64,000 nt of DNA from Paenibacillus mendelii (lineage in GTDB: Bacteria > Bacillota > Bacilli > Paenibacillales > Paenibacillaceae). Location: positions 186,001-250,000 of the forward strand of contig NZ_JANHOF010000003.1 in the NCBI RefSeq assembly GCF_024498075.1, read 5' to 3'. Both the position numbers and the translations under genes were made by a program. Shown in pieces: positions 18,603 to 26,970 of this stretch. Every line of letters begins with the position of its first letter. Position 1 is the stretch's first letter. Under the pieces are notes generated by a model. That model was not told the DNA's origin. It made no database searches and was given only the letters and a program-made list of their open reading frames with translations.

Positions 18603-20069
18603 ATGAAACCGAACGTTCTATTGATTACCGTCGACCAGATGAGGGCGGACTGTCTTCACTTCCTGGGGCATCCCGTCATTGAAACGCCGAACCTGGACAA
18701 TTTGGCTAGAGGCGGGGTTGCCTTTACAAGCGCCTATACGGCGACTCCTTCCTGTATTCCAGCCAGGGCGGCTATTCTGACCGGAATGGGTCAGCGCAAT
18801 CATGGCAGAGTAGGTTATGAGGATAAGGTGCCCTGGAATTACGAGCACACGATGCCCGGCGAGTTCGCGAAGGCTGGATATCATACGCAATGTGTAGGCA
18901 AAATGCATGTTTACCCTACCCGGAATCTGTGCGGATTCCATAACATTGTGCTGCATGATGGCTATATGCATTACAACCGCGATCGCTCCCATTCGACCGC
19001 ACTGGAGTGGTGGGATCAATGCGACGATTATTTAGTCTGGCTTAGGGAGAGAGCGGGATCGCAGCAGGACATCATGGACCATGGCCTGGATTGCAATGCT
19101 TCGACAGTTGCAAGACCGTGGCACTTGGACGAATCGCTCCATCCGACCAACTGGGCGGTTACCCAATCCATTGATTTCTTGCGGCGGAGAGATCCGAGCA
19201 AGCCGTTCTTCCTGTGGACGTCCTTCGTTAGACCGCATGCCCCTCTGGATCCTCCGCAAGCTTTCCTGGATCTGTATGAAGGGATCGATTTGCCGGAGCC
19301 GCCAGTCGGAGAGTGGGCGCGGCGGGACGATCCGAATCGGGAAGGCCTGAATCCGACGACCGGGGGAGGGATCGTGCATGAGCGGATGCGCAAGAAAGCG
19401 CTCGCGGCCTACTATGCGCTCATTACCCATATCGATAACCAAATCGGACGGCTGCGGAATGCCTTGTTTGAATTCGGGGTAAGCAGCAATACGATCATTC
19501 TCTTCACATCCGATCATGGCGACTTGATGGGCGACCATAACTTGTATAAGAAGATATTGGCCTATGAAGGCAGCGCCAAAGTACCGTTTATTCTGAATGA
19601 TCCGACAGGCACTGTAGGCCTTGTTCCCGGGAAGCGGGTAGAGCAGGTCGTGGAGCTTCGGGATATTATGCCGACCCTGCTGGATGCTTCCGGGATTCCG
19701 ATTCCAGACTCCGTTGATGGTACAAGCATCGTTCCACTCGGCGGGCGCGGAAGCCAAGCTGAGTGGAGGGATTACATCCACGGCGAGCATGCCTACGGGG
19801 TGCTTTCCTCTCATTACGTAACAGACGGCAAGCAAAAATATATATGGTATTCTCAGACGGGTGAGGAGCAATTATTCGATCTTCAGACCGATCCTCAGGA
19901 GTGCTGTAACCTGTCGAATTTGGCGGAGTACGCGGAAACGTTGGGGAGCTGGCGAGAGCGTCTGGTGCAGGAGCTTACGGGCAGGGAGGAAGGCTACACG
20001 GATGGCGTCAGCCTTGTCGTGGGAAGGCCTCCGCAATCATGTCTCCAGCATATCCGAACGACGCATTAA
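18603..20069 (+). CDS. Cytoplasmic Cys-type sulfatase (arylsulfatase family)
   Basis: 488 aa with SD AAAGGAG. The sulfatase signature PSCIPARAAILTG places Cys51 in C-x-P-x-R, the residue that is oxidised to formylglycine. Metal ligands are visible in TVDQMRAD (Asp11) and FTSDHGDLMGDHN (about 302-314). The C-terminal GEEQLFDLQTDPQECCNL is typical of the family. No signal peptide is present, so it would remove sulfate from imported saccharides or small esters in the cytoplasm. No maturase gene (FGE or anSME) is in the window, so one is needed elsewhere. Neighbouring ABC importer and AraC suggest a sulfated-sugar pathway. Confidence 0.92.
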   Translation: MKPNVLLITVDQMRADCLHFLGHPVIETPNLDNLARGGVAFTSAYTATPSCIPARAAILTGMGQRNHGRVGYEDKVPWNYEHTMPGEFAKAGYHTQCVGKMHVYPTRNLCGFHNIVLHDGYMHYNRDRSHSTALEWWDQCDDYLVWLRERAGSQQDIMDHGLDCNASTVARPWHLDESLHPTNWAVTQSIDFLRRRDPSKPFFLWTSFVRPHAPLDPPQAFLDLYEGIDLPEPPVGEWARRDDPNREGLNPTTGGGIVHERMRKKALAAYYALITHIDNQIGRLRNALFEFGVSSNTIILFTSDHGDLMGDHNLYKKILAYEGSAKVPFILNDPTGTVGLVPGKRVEQVVELRDIMPTLLDASGIPIPDSVDGTSIVPLGGRGSQAEWRDYIHGEHAYGVLSSHYVTDGKQKYIWYSQTGEEQLFDLQTDPQECCNLSNLAEYAETLGSWRERLVQELTGREEGYTDGVSLVVGRPPQSCLQHIRTTH

Positions 20070-20117
20070 CAAGTAGTCTGCGATTTATTTACTAGGGACT
20101 ACCTGTATGAAAATCAA

Positions 20118-20175
20118 AAACCATTAAGGGTTCCACATAGTAGTCATGCCTAAGTCGTGGAACCCTTTATGGTTT
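20118..20175. terminator. Bidirectional terminator between sulfatase and SDR
   Basis: Long arms AAACCATTAAGGGTTCCAC and GTGGAACCCTTTATGGTTT (one bulge) with A- and T-rich flanks, between converging genes. Confidence 0.8.
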
Positions 20176-20246
20176 GTTATCGTTCTTCGGTAATTGCATC
20201 GTTTAAACGCTATAGAACGCTTGAATTCCGTCTTTCTTATTGAAGA

Positions 20247-21158
20247 TTAGCGGTAACCAGAAGCATTCGCCGGCTTGCCTGTATCCTGCACTTCTACAAG
20301 ATACCGCCAGCAGTCTGGCTGTGAGCCGTCAATATCATTAAAACCATACACTTGTGCGAGCTCACCGCTTGAAACAGAATGACCGTTCCATCGGGCAGCT
20401 TCCGGGTCTCCAGCTAGCGCGGCAACGGCACGCGCTACATAACGGGGCGATTCGGAAATGATGAAATGAGGCTCCTTCACAGCAGCATCACGCCAATTCT
20501 CTTCCGTAACACCGTAGTGATCAAGCATGATTTCAGAACGCATCCAACCCGGAGTCACTGCTACCGCGGTACATTTATAGGGTGAAAGTTCTTGGGCCAG
20601 AGACTTAGCCATACGAATGACGGACGTCTTGGCTAGGTCGTAGAATAGGGATAAACGGTAGTTTGTATCGTTGTATTCAGCCGTGCCGTCTGTGATCTCA
20701 ATGACCAGCCCATTCGGGTTTCGGATTAATAGGGCGAGTGCAAAGTGGCTGGTAATAATATGTGTGTCAATCGCAAGTCTAAGCTGGCGAAACCCCCGTT
20801 CAAGGGAATGCTCCCACACAGGCACGTTCCACTGTGTCAAATATTCCCCACCCCACACATCGTTAACCAGGATGTCTAGTCTCCCCTGTTCATTCTCAAT
20901 CCGAGCCATTAGAGACTGAACCTGATCCGGATCCAGATGATCCACTTGAACCGCTATTCCTTGGCCCCCCGCATCACTTACAAGCTCAGCGGTTTCTTCA
21001 ATCGTTTCAGGACGATTGTACTCAGAGCGTTGTGTTCGTGTCGTGCGTCCTGTCACATAAACAGTAGCTCCAGCCGCTCCTAATTCGATTGCTATTCCTC
21101 GACCAGCGCCGCGTGTTGCACCTGCCACCAAAGCCACTTTTCCATCTAGAGGTTTCAT
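20247..21158 (-). CDS. SDR-family oxidoreductase
   Basis: 303 aa with SD AAAGGAG. NAD(P)-binding GATRGAGRG at residues 13-21, DILVND in place of the usual NNAG, and the catalytic pair YDLAK (Tyr-x3-Lys, about 181-185). The length and the WGGEYL and CWRYLVEVQ segments fit the long 300-aa SDR group of bacteria. Arg after the Gly motif (GRTTR) suggests NADPH. Substrate unknown; stands alone. Confidence 0.9.
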   Translation of the reverse strand: MKPLDGKVALVAGATRGAGRGIAIELGAAGATVYVTGRTTRTQRSEYNRPETIEETAELVSDAGGQGIAVQVDHLDPDQVQSLMARIENEQGRLDILVNDVWGGEYLTQWNVPVWEHSLERGFRQLRLAIDTHIITSHFALALLIRNPNGLVIEITDGTAEYNDTNYRLSLFYDLAKTSVIRMAKSLAQELSPYKCTAVAVTPGWMRSEIMLDHYGVTEENWRDAAVKEPHFIISESPRYVARAVAALAGDPEAARWNGHSVSSGELAQVYGFNDIDGSQPDCWRYLVEVQDTGKPANASGYR

Positions 21159-21343
21159 GATCGGTTACTCCTTTCGTTGATCTACCTCCCATTATAGACC
21201 TTTAACATGACAACCTATGTCATATAGAAACAACAAAGGTGTATTTTTACTAGTGGCTGAGGCGGCAGTTACAGGTCTTTGTCTAATTCAGCAACAATCA
21301 TAAGGATATCTTGCAGAACTCATAGCTATGGCCTCATGTTTTA

Positions 21344-22126
21344 TTACCTACGCCATGCCGCGCGTTTGCGGCGGACTACGTCCGGTTTCGCAGATTTCAT
21401 TTTAGCGGCAATGACTTTATTAAGTCTTTTCACCATTTGCGGATTACTTTTCAATCGATTTCGATTTCTACGGGCGCGGGCAACATTTACCATAACCAAC
21501 TTGCTTTGTCTAGCTACTGAACATTGATCGGAGTTAATAATCGGATTCCTTGCAGGAACGAAACTATTCATAAGATTCTGAGGATTATCGCTGTGTATAT
21601 CTCCAGGGTTTGATGGGTCATCCGTTGTAAAACTGATCGTATCGTTGAAAGTTACAAAGCGGCCGAATAAGCCATGCCCGGCTTCATGCGCAAATATATA
21701 CGAATTGAGGGCTCCGCCCGCCAACGCAACTTGTCCGTATAATTCGTAATCGGTCGTGCTCCGGAAATTTTTAAATAAGGCTCCGCCCTCACCGTCGGCG
21801 CCGTCGGCAAAGTTATTTCCGCTTACATAAACGACATAGATGGCTGTAGCATTGTTTGTCGCTCTTCTGGCAGCATTCACTAAATTGCTAATTTGTGGAT
21901 CGTCAAAGCGATCCACCGTACTGGCGTCTATGGTTAAATTCGATTGATAAAACCGTCTCAAGAAAACAAAGTTCAAGCCGCAGGCAACTCCCGGAAAAAA
22001 GCCGCTCCCCCAAGCTTGGTTTGCCCGGGCGATATCGTCATTAAATCTTGCGGTGCGTTGGGCTCTCGTAGCGCTTGATACTGCGCCGTTTGTGAAAATG
22101 CCGACGACAGGAACTGTAAAAGACAA
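21344..22126 (-). CDS. Putative zincin-type metallopeptidase, unknown family
   Basis: 260 aa starting at TTG, nine bases after AGGAGA. The central motif FAHEAGHGLFG (about residues 146-156) is a zinc-binding HExxH. About 30-45 residues later come HSDNPQNLMNSF, where NLMN resembles the Met-turn of metzincins and His/Asp could be the third ligand. Spacing differs from canonical HExxHxxGxxH, so the family is open. The start (VPVVGIFTNGAVSSATRAQR) is not a signal peptide. The last 60 residues are very basic (ARARRNRNRLKS, VVRRKRAAWRR), which may bind nucleic acid or polyanions. No partner gene is evident. Confidence 0.65.
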   Translation of the reverse strand: MSFTVPVVGIFTNGAVSSATRAQRTARFNDDIARANQAWGSGFFPGVACGLNFVFLRRFYQSNLTIDASTVDRFDDPQISNLVNAARRATNNATAIYVVYVSGNNFADGADGEGGALFKNFRSTTDYELYGQVALAGGALNSYIFAHEAGHGLFGRFVTFNDTISFTTDDPSNPGDIHSDNPQNLMNSFVPARNPIINSDQCSVARQSKLVMVNVARARRNRNRLKSNPQMVKRLNKVIAAKMKSAKPDVVRRKRAAWRR

Positions 22127-22342
22127 TTCTCAACATCTCCTATTCAATGGATTTGGTTTCACTGTATAGGAAATGCGGCTTGCGGCCGGTTGGCGACGGC
22201 ACACACTGCGTGTGGGAGCACTGATTTTCTGGATGAAATAGTAGTCTCCGCCAATGGGTGATGACGGATGGCATCATTCTGAATAAACCGGTGACCTGGC
22301 CGGAATGGCAGCATCTCCGTTCTTCGTTAGGCTGATCCCTCA

Positions 22343-23119
22343 CTAGAAAAATTCGTAGAGACCATCCTTAAAATATGTATATTCCTGCTCACCTATCAAC
22401 TTTGTGCCATATCCTTCAAAGAAGATGTCAATCTCCGAGTCGATTTCAAAAGCGTTAGGCTTTGGACGAATCGCTAATGCAGCATCGTATCTGGGGTCAC
22501 CGAACGCTCCGTCGCTCCAATCGATAATGGCTGTTATTTTTCCATCCCGAACTAACACGTTATCTATCGTGAAATCACCGTGGATAAATGTATTTTTGAT
22601 TGGCGATGGTTTGTTGTTCTTTATAAACGCCAATAAATCCGCTGTCCCTTCAGCCGAGTAATGGTGAAGGTTAAATTCCGCGCGGCGCAGCATTTCATCC
22701 AACCAATCCGAATCGCCGATTAATTCAGGGGGACACGGAGTTGCATGTATTCTTGACAGAATCACTCCGAAATTGAATATCATTTCATGCCTTTTATCTG
22801 TATTCGTTTCATTAGAAAGTGATTGTCTTAAGGTCTCACCTTCAAAATAGTGCATTAACGCCCAGTTCTGATTGTCATGTTTTTGTTCTACAGCTTGATA
22901 AACGATAGGGACAGGTAACTTTGTGTGGCGTAAAGCATTCAGAACCCGCACTTCTTGCGATAGCCAGGAGCAATACTGCTCGCCCCTTGTCCGTTTTATA
23001 ACATAACGACCTGCTGTGCTCGCAATGATTGCTACATCAGAGGTATGACCTTGCCTTGGAAATGTTATGTCCTTGATGGTACCTACATGGTCCATTATTT
23101 CGCAGGGTATTTCTTTCAA
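22343..23119 (-). CDS. Aminoglycoside phosphotransferase (APH)-family kinase
   Basis: 258 aa with a protein-kinase-like fold. N lobe: YVIKRTRGEQYCSWLSQEV with the ATP-binding Lys. Catalytic loop FIHGDFTIDNVLV (about 173-185; Asp is the base) and metal-binding DWSDGAFGDPRYD (about 195-207). The family phosphorylates aminoglycosides but also many other hydroxyl substrates, so resistance cannot be claimed. The only usable first codon is TTG at 23119 and its ribosome site is poor, so the start is uncertain. Confidence 0.85.
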   Translation of the reverse strand: MKEIPCEIMDHVGTIKDITFPRQGHTSDVAIIASTAGRYVIKRTRGEQYCSWLSQEVRVLNALRHTKLPVPIVYQAVEQKHDNQNWALMHYFEGETLRQSLSNETNTDKRHEMIFNFGVILSRIHATPCPPELIGDSDWLDEMLRRAEFNLHHYSAEGTADLLAFIKNNKPSPIKNTFIHGDFTIDNVLVRDGKITAIIDWSDGAFGDPRYDAALAIRPKPNAFEIDSEIDIFFEGYGTKLIGEQEYTYFKDGLYEFF

Positions 23120-23388
23120 ATGAATTGGATGAACGGCAAGTCACCTCCATACTAACCTAACCTTATCAGTTGTCTGCACTCTTGAAAAGGCTCGCTTATT
23201 CGACATAACTGTACAGGGAAACGACAGCAAATAAATGGGATTATAAGGAAAATAATGTGAGGAAACAAGGCTTCTCAAGCCCTAATATGACGTTTCACAA
23301 GCCCGATTCCAACCGATTCGCCAAAATAAACAAAATTATTTATGTTGCTTTTGAGAGCCGTCTTATAAATAATGAGGAGATGTATGCG

Positions 23389-23418
23389 ATGAAAGCGCAT
23401 AACAGGCAATTCTCTTAA
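23389..23418 (+). CDS. Possible 9-codon leader peptide coupled to the kinase gene
   Basis: ATG at 23389 follows GAGGAG by nine bases, reads MKAHNRQFS, and its stop overlaps the kinase start as TAATG. The kinase ATG itself has no ribosome site, so translation may be coupled to this leader. The rest of 23120-23388 contains no gene. Confidence 0.35.
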   Translation: MKAHNRQFS

Positions 23419-25220
23419 TGAAGACGGAGGTGGGATCTATCCGTACCGGGCTTGGCAAGATGAAGAGCTCCCTATTGTTTCGTTTCGCCCTGATGCTGGC
23501 TTTCATGCTCATACCGATCGTGTTGATCGGCAATAATTTCTACTCCGGGGGGAGAGAGTCGCTGCGCCGGGAAATATCCAACTCTATGGAATCGCGTGTC
23601 GAAGCGAATATACGGGCAATGGAGAAGGAAGTCGAACGGATTCAGCTGCTGCAGTTTGAAATGATTAATGACGAGTCGCTGAACAAGCTGGCGGTTATTC
23701 CCGACTATATGAACAATTTCGACAAAAGCCAAGCTCTTCTGCTGCTGCAGGACCGGCTGTTTGCGCTGAAGAACAGCAGTCTATACATCTCGGATGTGTC
23801 GGTTCATATCCCATCCATCAATCGCACGCTGTCCGCTATGCAGGGGACCGGATTGATGGCGCAGGATCAATTCGATCAAACCCGCGAGCTGGCCGGGAAC
23901 AATCCGGGAGAGGCCATTTATTTCCTAGGCAATATTCCCTACATTGTGCTCGTTCACGAGGTGCGGGGTCTGTATGAAGGGGATAATGCGCTCTATTCGA
24001 TTATTGTGGAGCTTTCTCCCAGTGAGCTGATCAAATCATTTGCCGCCCTCGAAAGCAGCGAGAACAGCGGCTCCGTTCTAAGAGATCCCAGCGGCGAATT
24101 TATCATTCGCAGCCATCATTACGAGAATCCGTATCTGGACCAGTATATCAATCAATATCAGTCCGGTGTGCCTCATACCTACGAGAATATTAGCAGTGTA
24201 GGGAAAGGAGAAGACCGCGTGCTCGTGTCTTCCCGGTTCTCAGAGCTGCTCGGCTTCTCGCTGATACATTACGTTCCCGAGAAGCATCTGTTCAATAATC
24301 TGCATCGTTATCAGCAGTTGTTCTGGGTGCTGATCGCCGTGTTTCTCGTCTTTATCATCGTGCTGTGGCTTTCCTTATACCGGATGATTCATCGGCCGCT
24401 GCTGGCTCTTCTGCGGGCATTCCGCAAGATGGAGAAGGGCGAGCTGGACGTCACCGTCGCCGCGAACAGCCGCAGCGAGTTCGGTTACTTGCTTCAGGGT
24501 TTTAATAAGATGTCCCGCAATATGCGGGAGCTGATCGAACAGGTGTATACGCACAAAATATTAGTTCAACGGGCGGAGCTCAAGCAGCTCCAGTCGCAGA
24601 TCAATCCTCATTTTCTATACAACAGCTACTTTACCCTGTCGAATATGATTGCGGTGGAGGATCATGATAACGCCAAGCAGTTCGCTTCGCAGATGGGCAG
24701 CTATCTGCGCTATATTACCCGAAATTCTTCAGACGAAGCTCCTCTGTTCGAAGAGGCCAAGCATGCCACGATCTATGCGGAGATTCAAGGACGGCGGTTC
24801 CGGCTGCGCATGAAAGCCGAGTGCGGGGAGGTGCCGGTCTCTTACCGGGCGGTTATGGTCCCTCGCCTTATTCTTCAGCCGCTCATCGAGAACGCCTTCG
24901 AGCATGTGTTTGACCATATGGAGGAAGGCGGGCTCCTGTCGATTACATTCGAGGAGGCGGATGATTGTCTGCTCATTCGGGTGGAAGACAACGGTCCGCT
25001 TATGGATCAGGAACGGCTGGAGACGCTTGAGCGTCTGCTAAGAACGGATGAAAGCACGATTGAAACGACGGGCCTTCTGAATATTCATCGGCGGCTGCGC
25101 ATGAAGTACGGAGATAAAGGCGGCATACATGTTGGACGCAGCCGACTCGGCGGTTTGGAAGTCCGGATCGCCATATGGAAGGGGGACAAGGAGTATGCTT
25201 CGATTGTTGATCGTGGATGA
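23418..25220 (+). CDS. YesM-type sensor histidine kinase
   Basis: 600 aa. Transmembrane helix near residues 20-40, a ~260-residue extracellular sensor, and a second helix at about 290-315 (YQQLFWVLIAVFLVFIIVLW). HAMP follows (PLLALLRAFRKMEKGELDV). The His_kinase motif QLKQLQSQINPHFLYNSYFTLSN has His near 400. The ATPase domain has LILQPLIENAFEHVF and DNGP. The protein overlaps the response regulator by 26 bases. Such pairs sense extracellular sugars and switch on carbohydrate ABC operons, which fits the operon that follows. The start at 23418 lacks its own ribosome site. Confidence 0.92.
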   Translation: MKTEVGSIRTGLGKMKSSLLFRFALMLAFMLIPIVLIGNNFYSGGRESLRREISNSMESRVEANIRAMEKEVERIQLLQFEMINDESLNKLAVIPDYMNNFDKSQALLLLQDRLFALKNSSLYISDVSVHIPSINRTLSAMQGTGLMAQDQFDQTRELAGNNPGEAIYFLGNIPYIVLVHEVRGLYEGDNALYSIIVELSPSELIKSFAALESSENSGSVLRDPSGEFIIRSHHYENPYLDQYINQYQSGVPHTYENISSVGKGEDRVLVSSRFSELLGFSLIHYVPEKHLFNNLHRYQQLFWVLIAVFLVFIIVLWLSLYRMIHRPLLALLRAFRKMEKGELDVTVAANSRSEFGYLLQGFNKMSRNMRELIEQVYTHKILVQRAELKQLQSQINPHFLYNSYFTLSNMIAVEDHDNAKQFASQMGSYLRYITRNSSDEAPLFEEAKHATIYAEIQGRRFRLRMKAECGEVPVSYRAVMVPRLILQPLIENAFEHVFDHMEEGGLLSITFEEADDCLLIRVEDNGPLMDQERLETLERLLRTDESTIETTGLLNIHRRLRMKYGDKGGIHVGRSRLGGLEVRIAIWKGDKEYASIVDRG

Positions 25221-26820
25221 TGAGCCCGATATTGCGGACGGTCTCCACACCATGCTGCAGGAGCGGTTTCCGATGGAGCTGGAATTATATAAGGCGTATT
25301 CCGGCAAGTTGGCACTCGAATGGTTGAGGAGGGGCAAGTTCGACATTGTCATGACCGATATTCGAATGCCTGCACTAAGCGGATTGGAGCTTCATAAGCA
25401 TATTCGCCGTCTGTGGCCGAGGTGCAAGGTTGTCTTTCTGACGGGTCATAGCGAATTCGATTATGTGTATGAGGCGATCCATTATGACAATACCAGTTAT
25501 CTGTTGAAGACCGAAGGCCATGAGACGATTCTGGATACAATCGGCAAGCTGATCGAGAATATTGCAGGCGAGCAGCAGATTGAAGGACTCGTGGCCAAAG
25601 CCATGGAGCAGATGGAACAAACATTGCCGCTGCTGCAGAACGAGCTGTTAGGTGAACTGCTCCATGGGGAGTTGTTCGATACGCGGGGCAGGTCCGAGCA
25701 GTTCGAGGAGCTGCGTATTCCGCTTAACCCGCAGCGTCCAGTCCTCTTGATGATGGGCAAGCTGATGGGAAGGGATTCCGGAGCGCGCCAGACCGGCAAG
25801 GCTCAGCTTCATGCAGGGATGCAGGCGATCGAGGAGCAGTATGGTTATGCGCACCTGCATATGAAGTATATATTTGTCGATAAGGATACAGTGGTCTGGT
25901 TCGTGCAGCCGGCAGCCGGCCATGCGGAAGAGCAACCAGGAGGGCAATCGGAAGAGTTTGCTCCTTGGAGCGGTATTCTGCTGGCCGTCCGCGAATATGC
26001 AGAGAATGCGGAGGCGGCTTGCCTGCGCTCCTTCGATATTTCGCTGTTCTGCCTGCTCGACCGGTCGCCCTGCGAGTGGGAAGACATCGCCGACCGCTGG
26101 GCGATGCTGCAGCATGAGTATCAGCGACAATCCGGCGTGCGGAACGGGGTTGTTCAGGTCGAATTCGATGAGACGGAGCTCGACCGGACGAGGATGCTGC
26201 GCAAATCGGATTTGCTTGGCGAATATTTAGCGACGGGTCAAACGGAAGCCTTCGATTCCGTCTGGAGGCTTCTCATCGCTGAGCCTATGCGGCTCGAATC
26301 GGTTCATGCTGCGATTTCGCTCGTATTCCTGCGCCATATCCATCGCTTCAATCTGCATGACCGGCTGTCGGGCCACATGGATTTGTCTGTATTAATGCAG
26401 CCTTCCGGCAGTCCGCTTGACCCGGCAGCTTGGATCGATTATTATGACCGGCTGGCAAGCGCGATCTTCGACCTGCAGCAGCAGGATCAGGCGGAACGCC
26501 AGGACCGGACAATTGATCTGGTAAAGCGTTACATTCATGACCATCTGGGAGAGGACCTTTCCCTAGTGCGGCTATCCGAAGTCGCCGAGTGGAATCCTTC
26601 TTATTTATCCAGGGCGTTCAAGAAGGTGACGGGTACGAATGTGCTTGCCTACATCCATGAGATGAAGCTGAAGGAAGCGATGCGGATGCTGCAGCAGCCG
26701 GAGCTGAAGATTCATGAAATCAGCGCGGAGCTGGGATTCATTTCACCGCCGCATTTTACGCGGTTTTTCAAGAAGGCAAGCGGTCAGACTCCGCAGGATT
26801 ACCGGACGCTCGAAGAATGA
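25195..26820 (+). CDS. YesN-type response regulator (AraC output)
   Basis: 541 aa from ATG 25195, which has AAGGAG upstream; longer in-frame starts have none. The receiver domain (1-125) carries Asp55 in VMTDIRMPAL and Lys near 105. A variable ~280-residue middle follows. The AraC-type double helix-turn-helix occupies the last 100 residues (LSLVRLSEVAEWNPSYLSRAFKK; IHEISAELGFISPPHFTRFFKK). It should activate the ABC operon starting at 26971 on phosphorylation by the overlapping YesM-like kinase. Confidence 0.93.
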   Translation: MLRLLIVDDEPDIADGLHTMLQERFPMELELYKAYSGKLALEWLRRGKFDIVMTDIRMPALSGLELHKHIRRLWPRCKVVFLTGHSEFDYVYEAIHYDNTSYLLKTEGHETILDTIGKLIENIAGEQQIEGLVAKAMEQMEQTLPLLQNELLGELLHGELFDTRGRSEQFEELRIPLNPQRPVLLMMGKLMGRDSGARQTGKAQLHAGMQAIEEQYGYAHLHMKYIFVDKDTVVWFVQPAAGHAEEQPGGQSEEFAPWSGILLAVREYAENAEAACLRSFDISLFCLLDRSPCEWEDIADRWAMLQHEYQRQSGVRNGVVQVEFDETELDRTRMLRKSDLLGEYLATGQTEAFDSVWRLLIAEPMRLESVHAAISLVFLRHIHRFNLHDRLSGHMDLSVLMQPSGSPLDPAAWIDYYDRLASAIFDLQQQDQAERQDRTIDLVKRYIHDHLGEDLSLVRLSEVAEWNPSYLSRAFKKVTGTNVLAYIHEMKLKEAMRMLQQPELKIHEISAELGFISPPHFTRFFKKASGQTPQDYRTLEE

Positions 26821-26888
26821 TAGCGGATGATGATCCGGCAGGGAGTTCATAAACAAAGGTAAAAAATAGGTAAGCCGAAGTAAAGAAA

Positions 26889-26918
26889 TGGCCTGTTACG
26901 GAGTCGATGGTAACGGGC
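26889..26918 (+). terminator. Hairpin between yesN-like gene and ABC operon
   Basis: GCCTGTTAC pairs with GTAACGGGC (one mismatch). There is no strong T-run, so it may attenuate rather than end transcription. Confidence 0.35.
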
Positions 26919-26970
26919 TTATACTTGATTCAAGCAAGTGATAGCGTTTACACATATGGGGGGATTGAAC

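Noticed and set aside
22140..22343. 67-codon minus frame and short plus-strand frames between the zincin-motif and APH genes
   Set aside because: Low-complexity composition with many Cys/His/Pro, no ribosome site and no recognised motif. The plus strand has protein-like pieces (MDLVSLYRKCGL, NKPVTWPEWQHLR) that may be a gene relic, but the evidence is too thin to call.
22343..23119. Antibiotic resistance gene
   Set aside because: The APH fold is shared by many kinases; nothing in the sequence or neighbours ties it to aminoglycosides.
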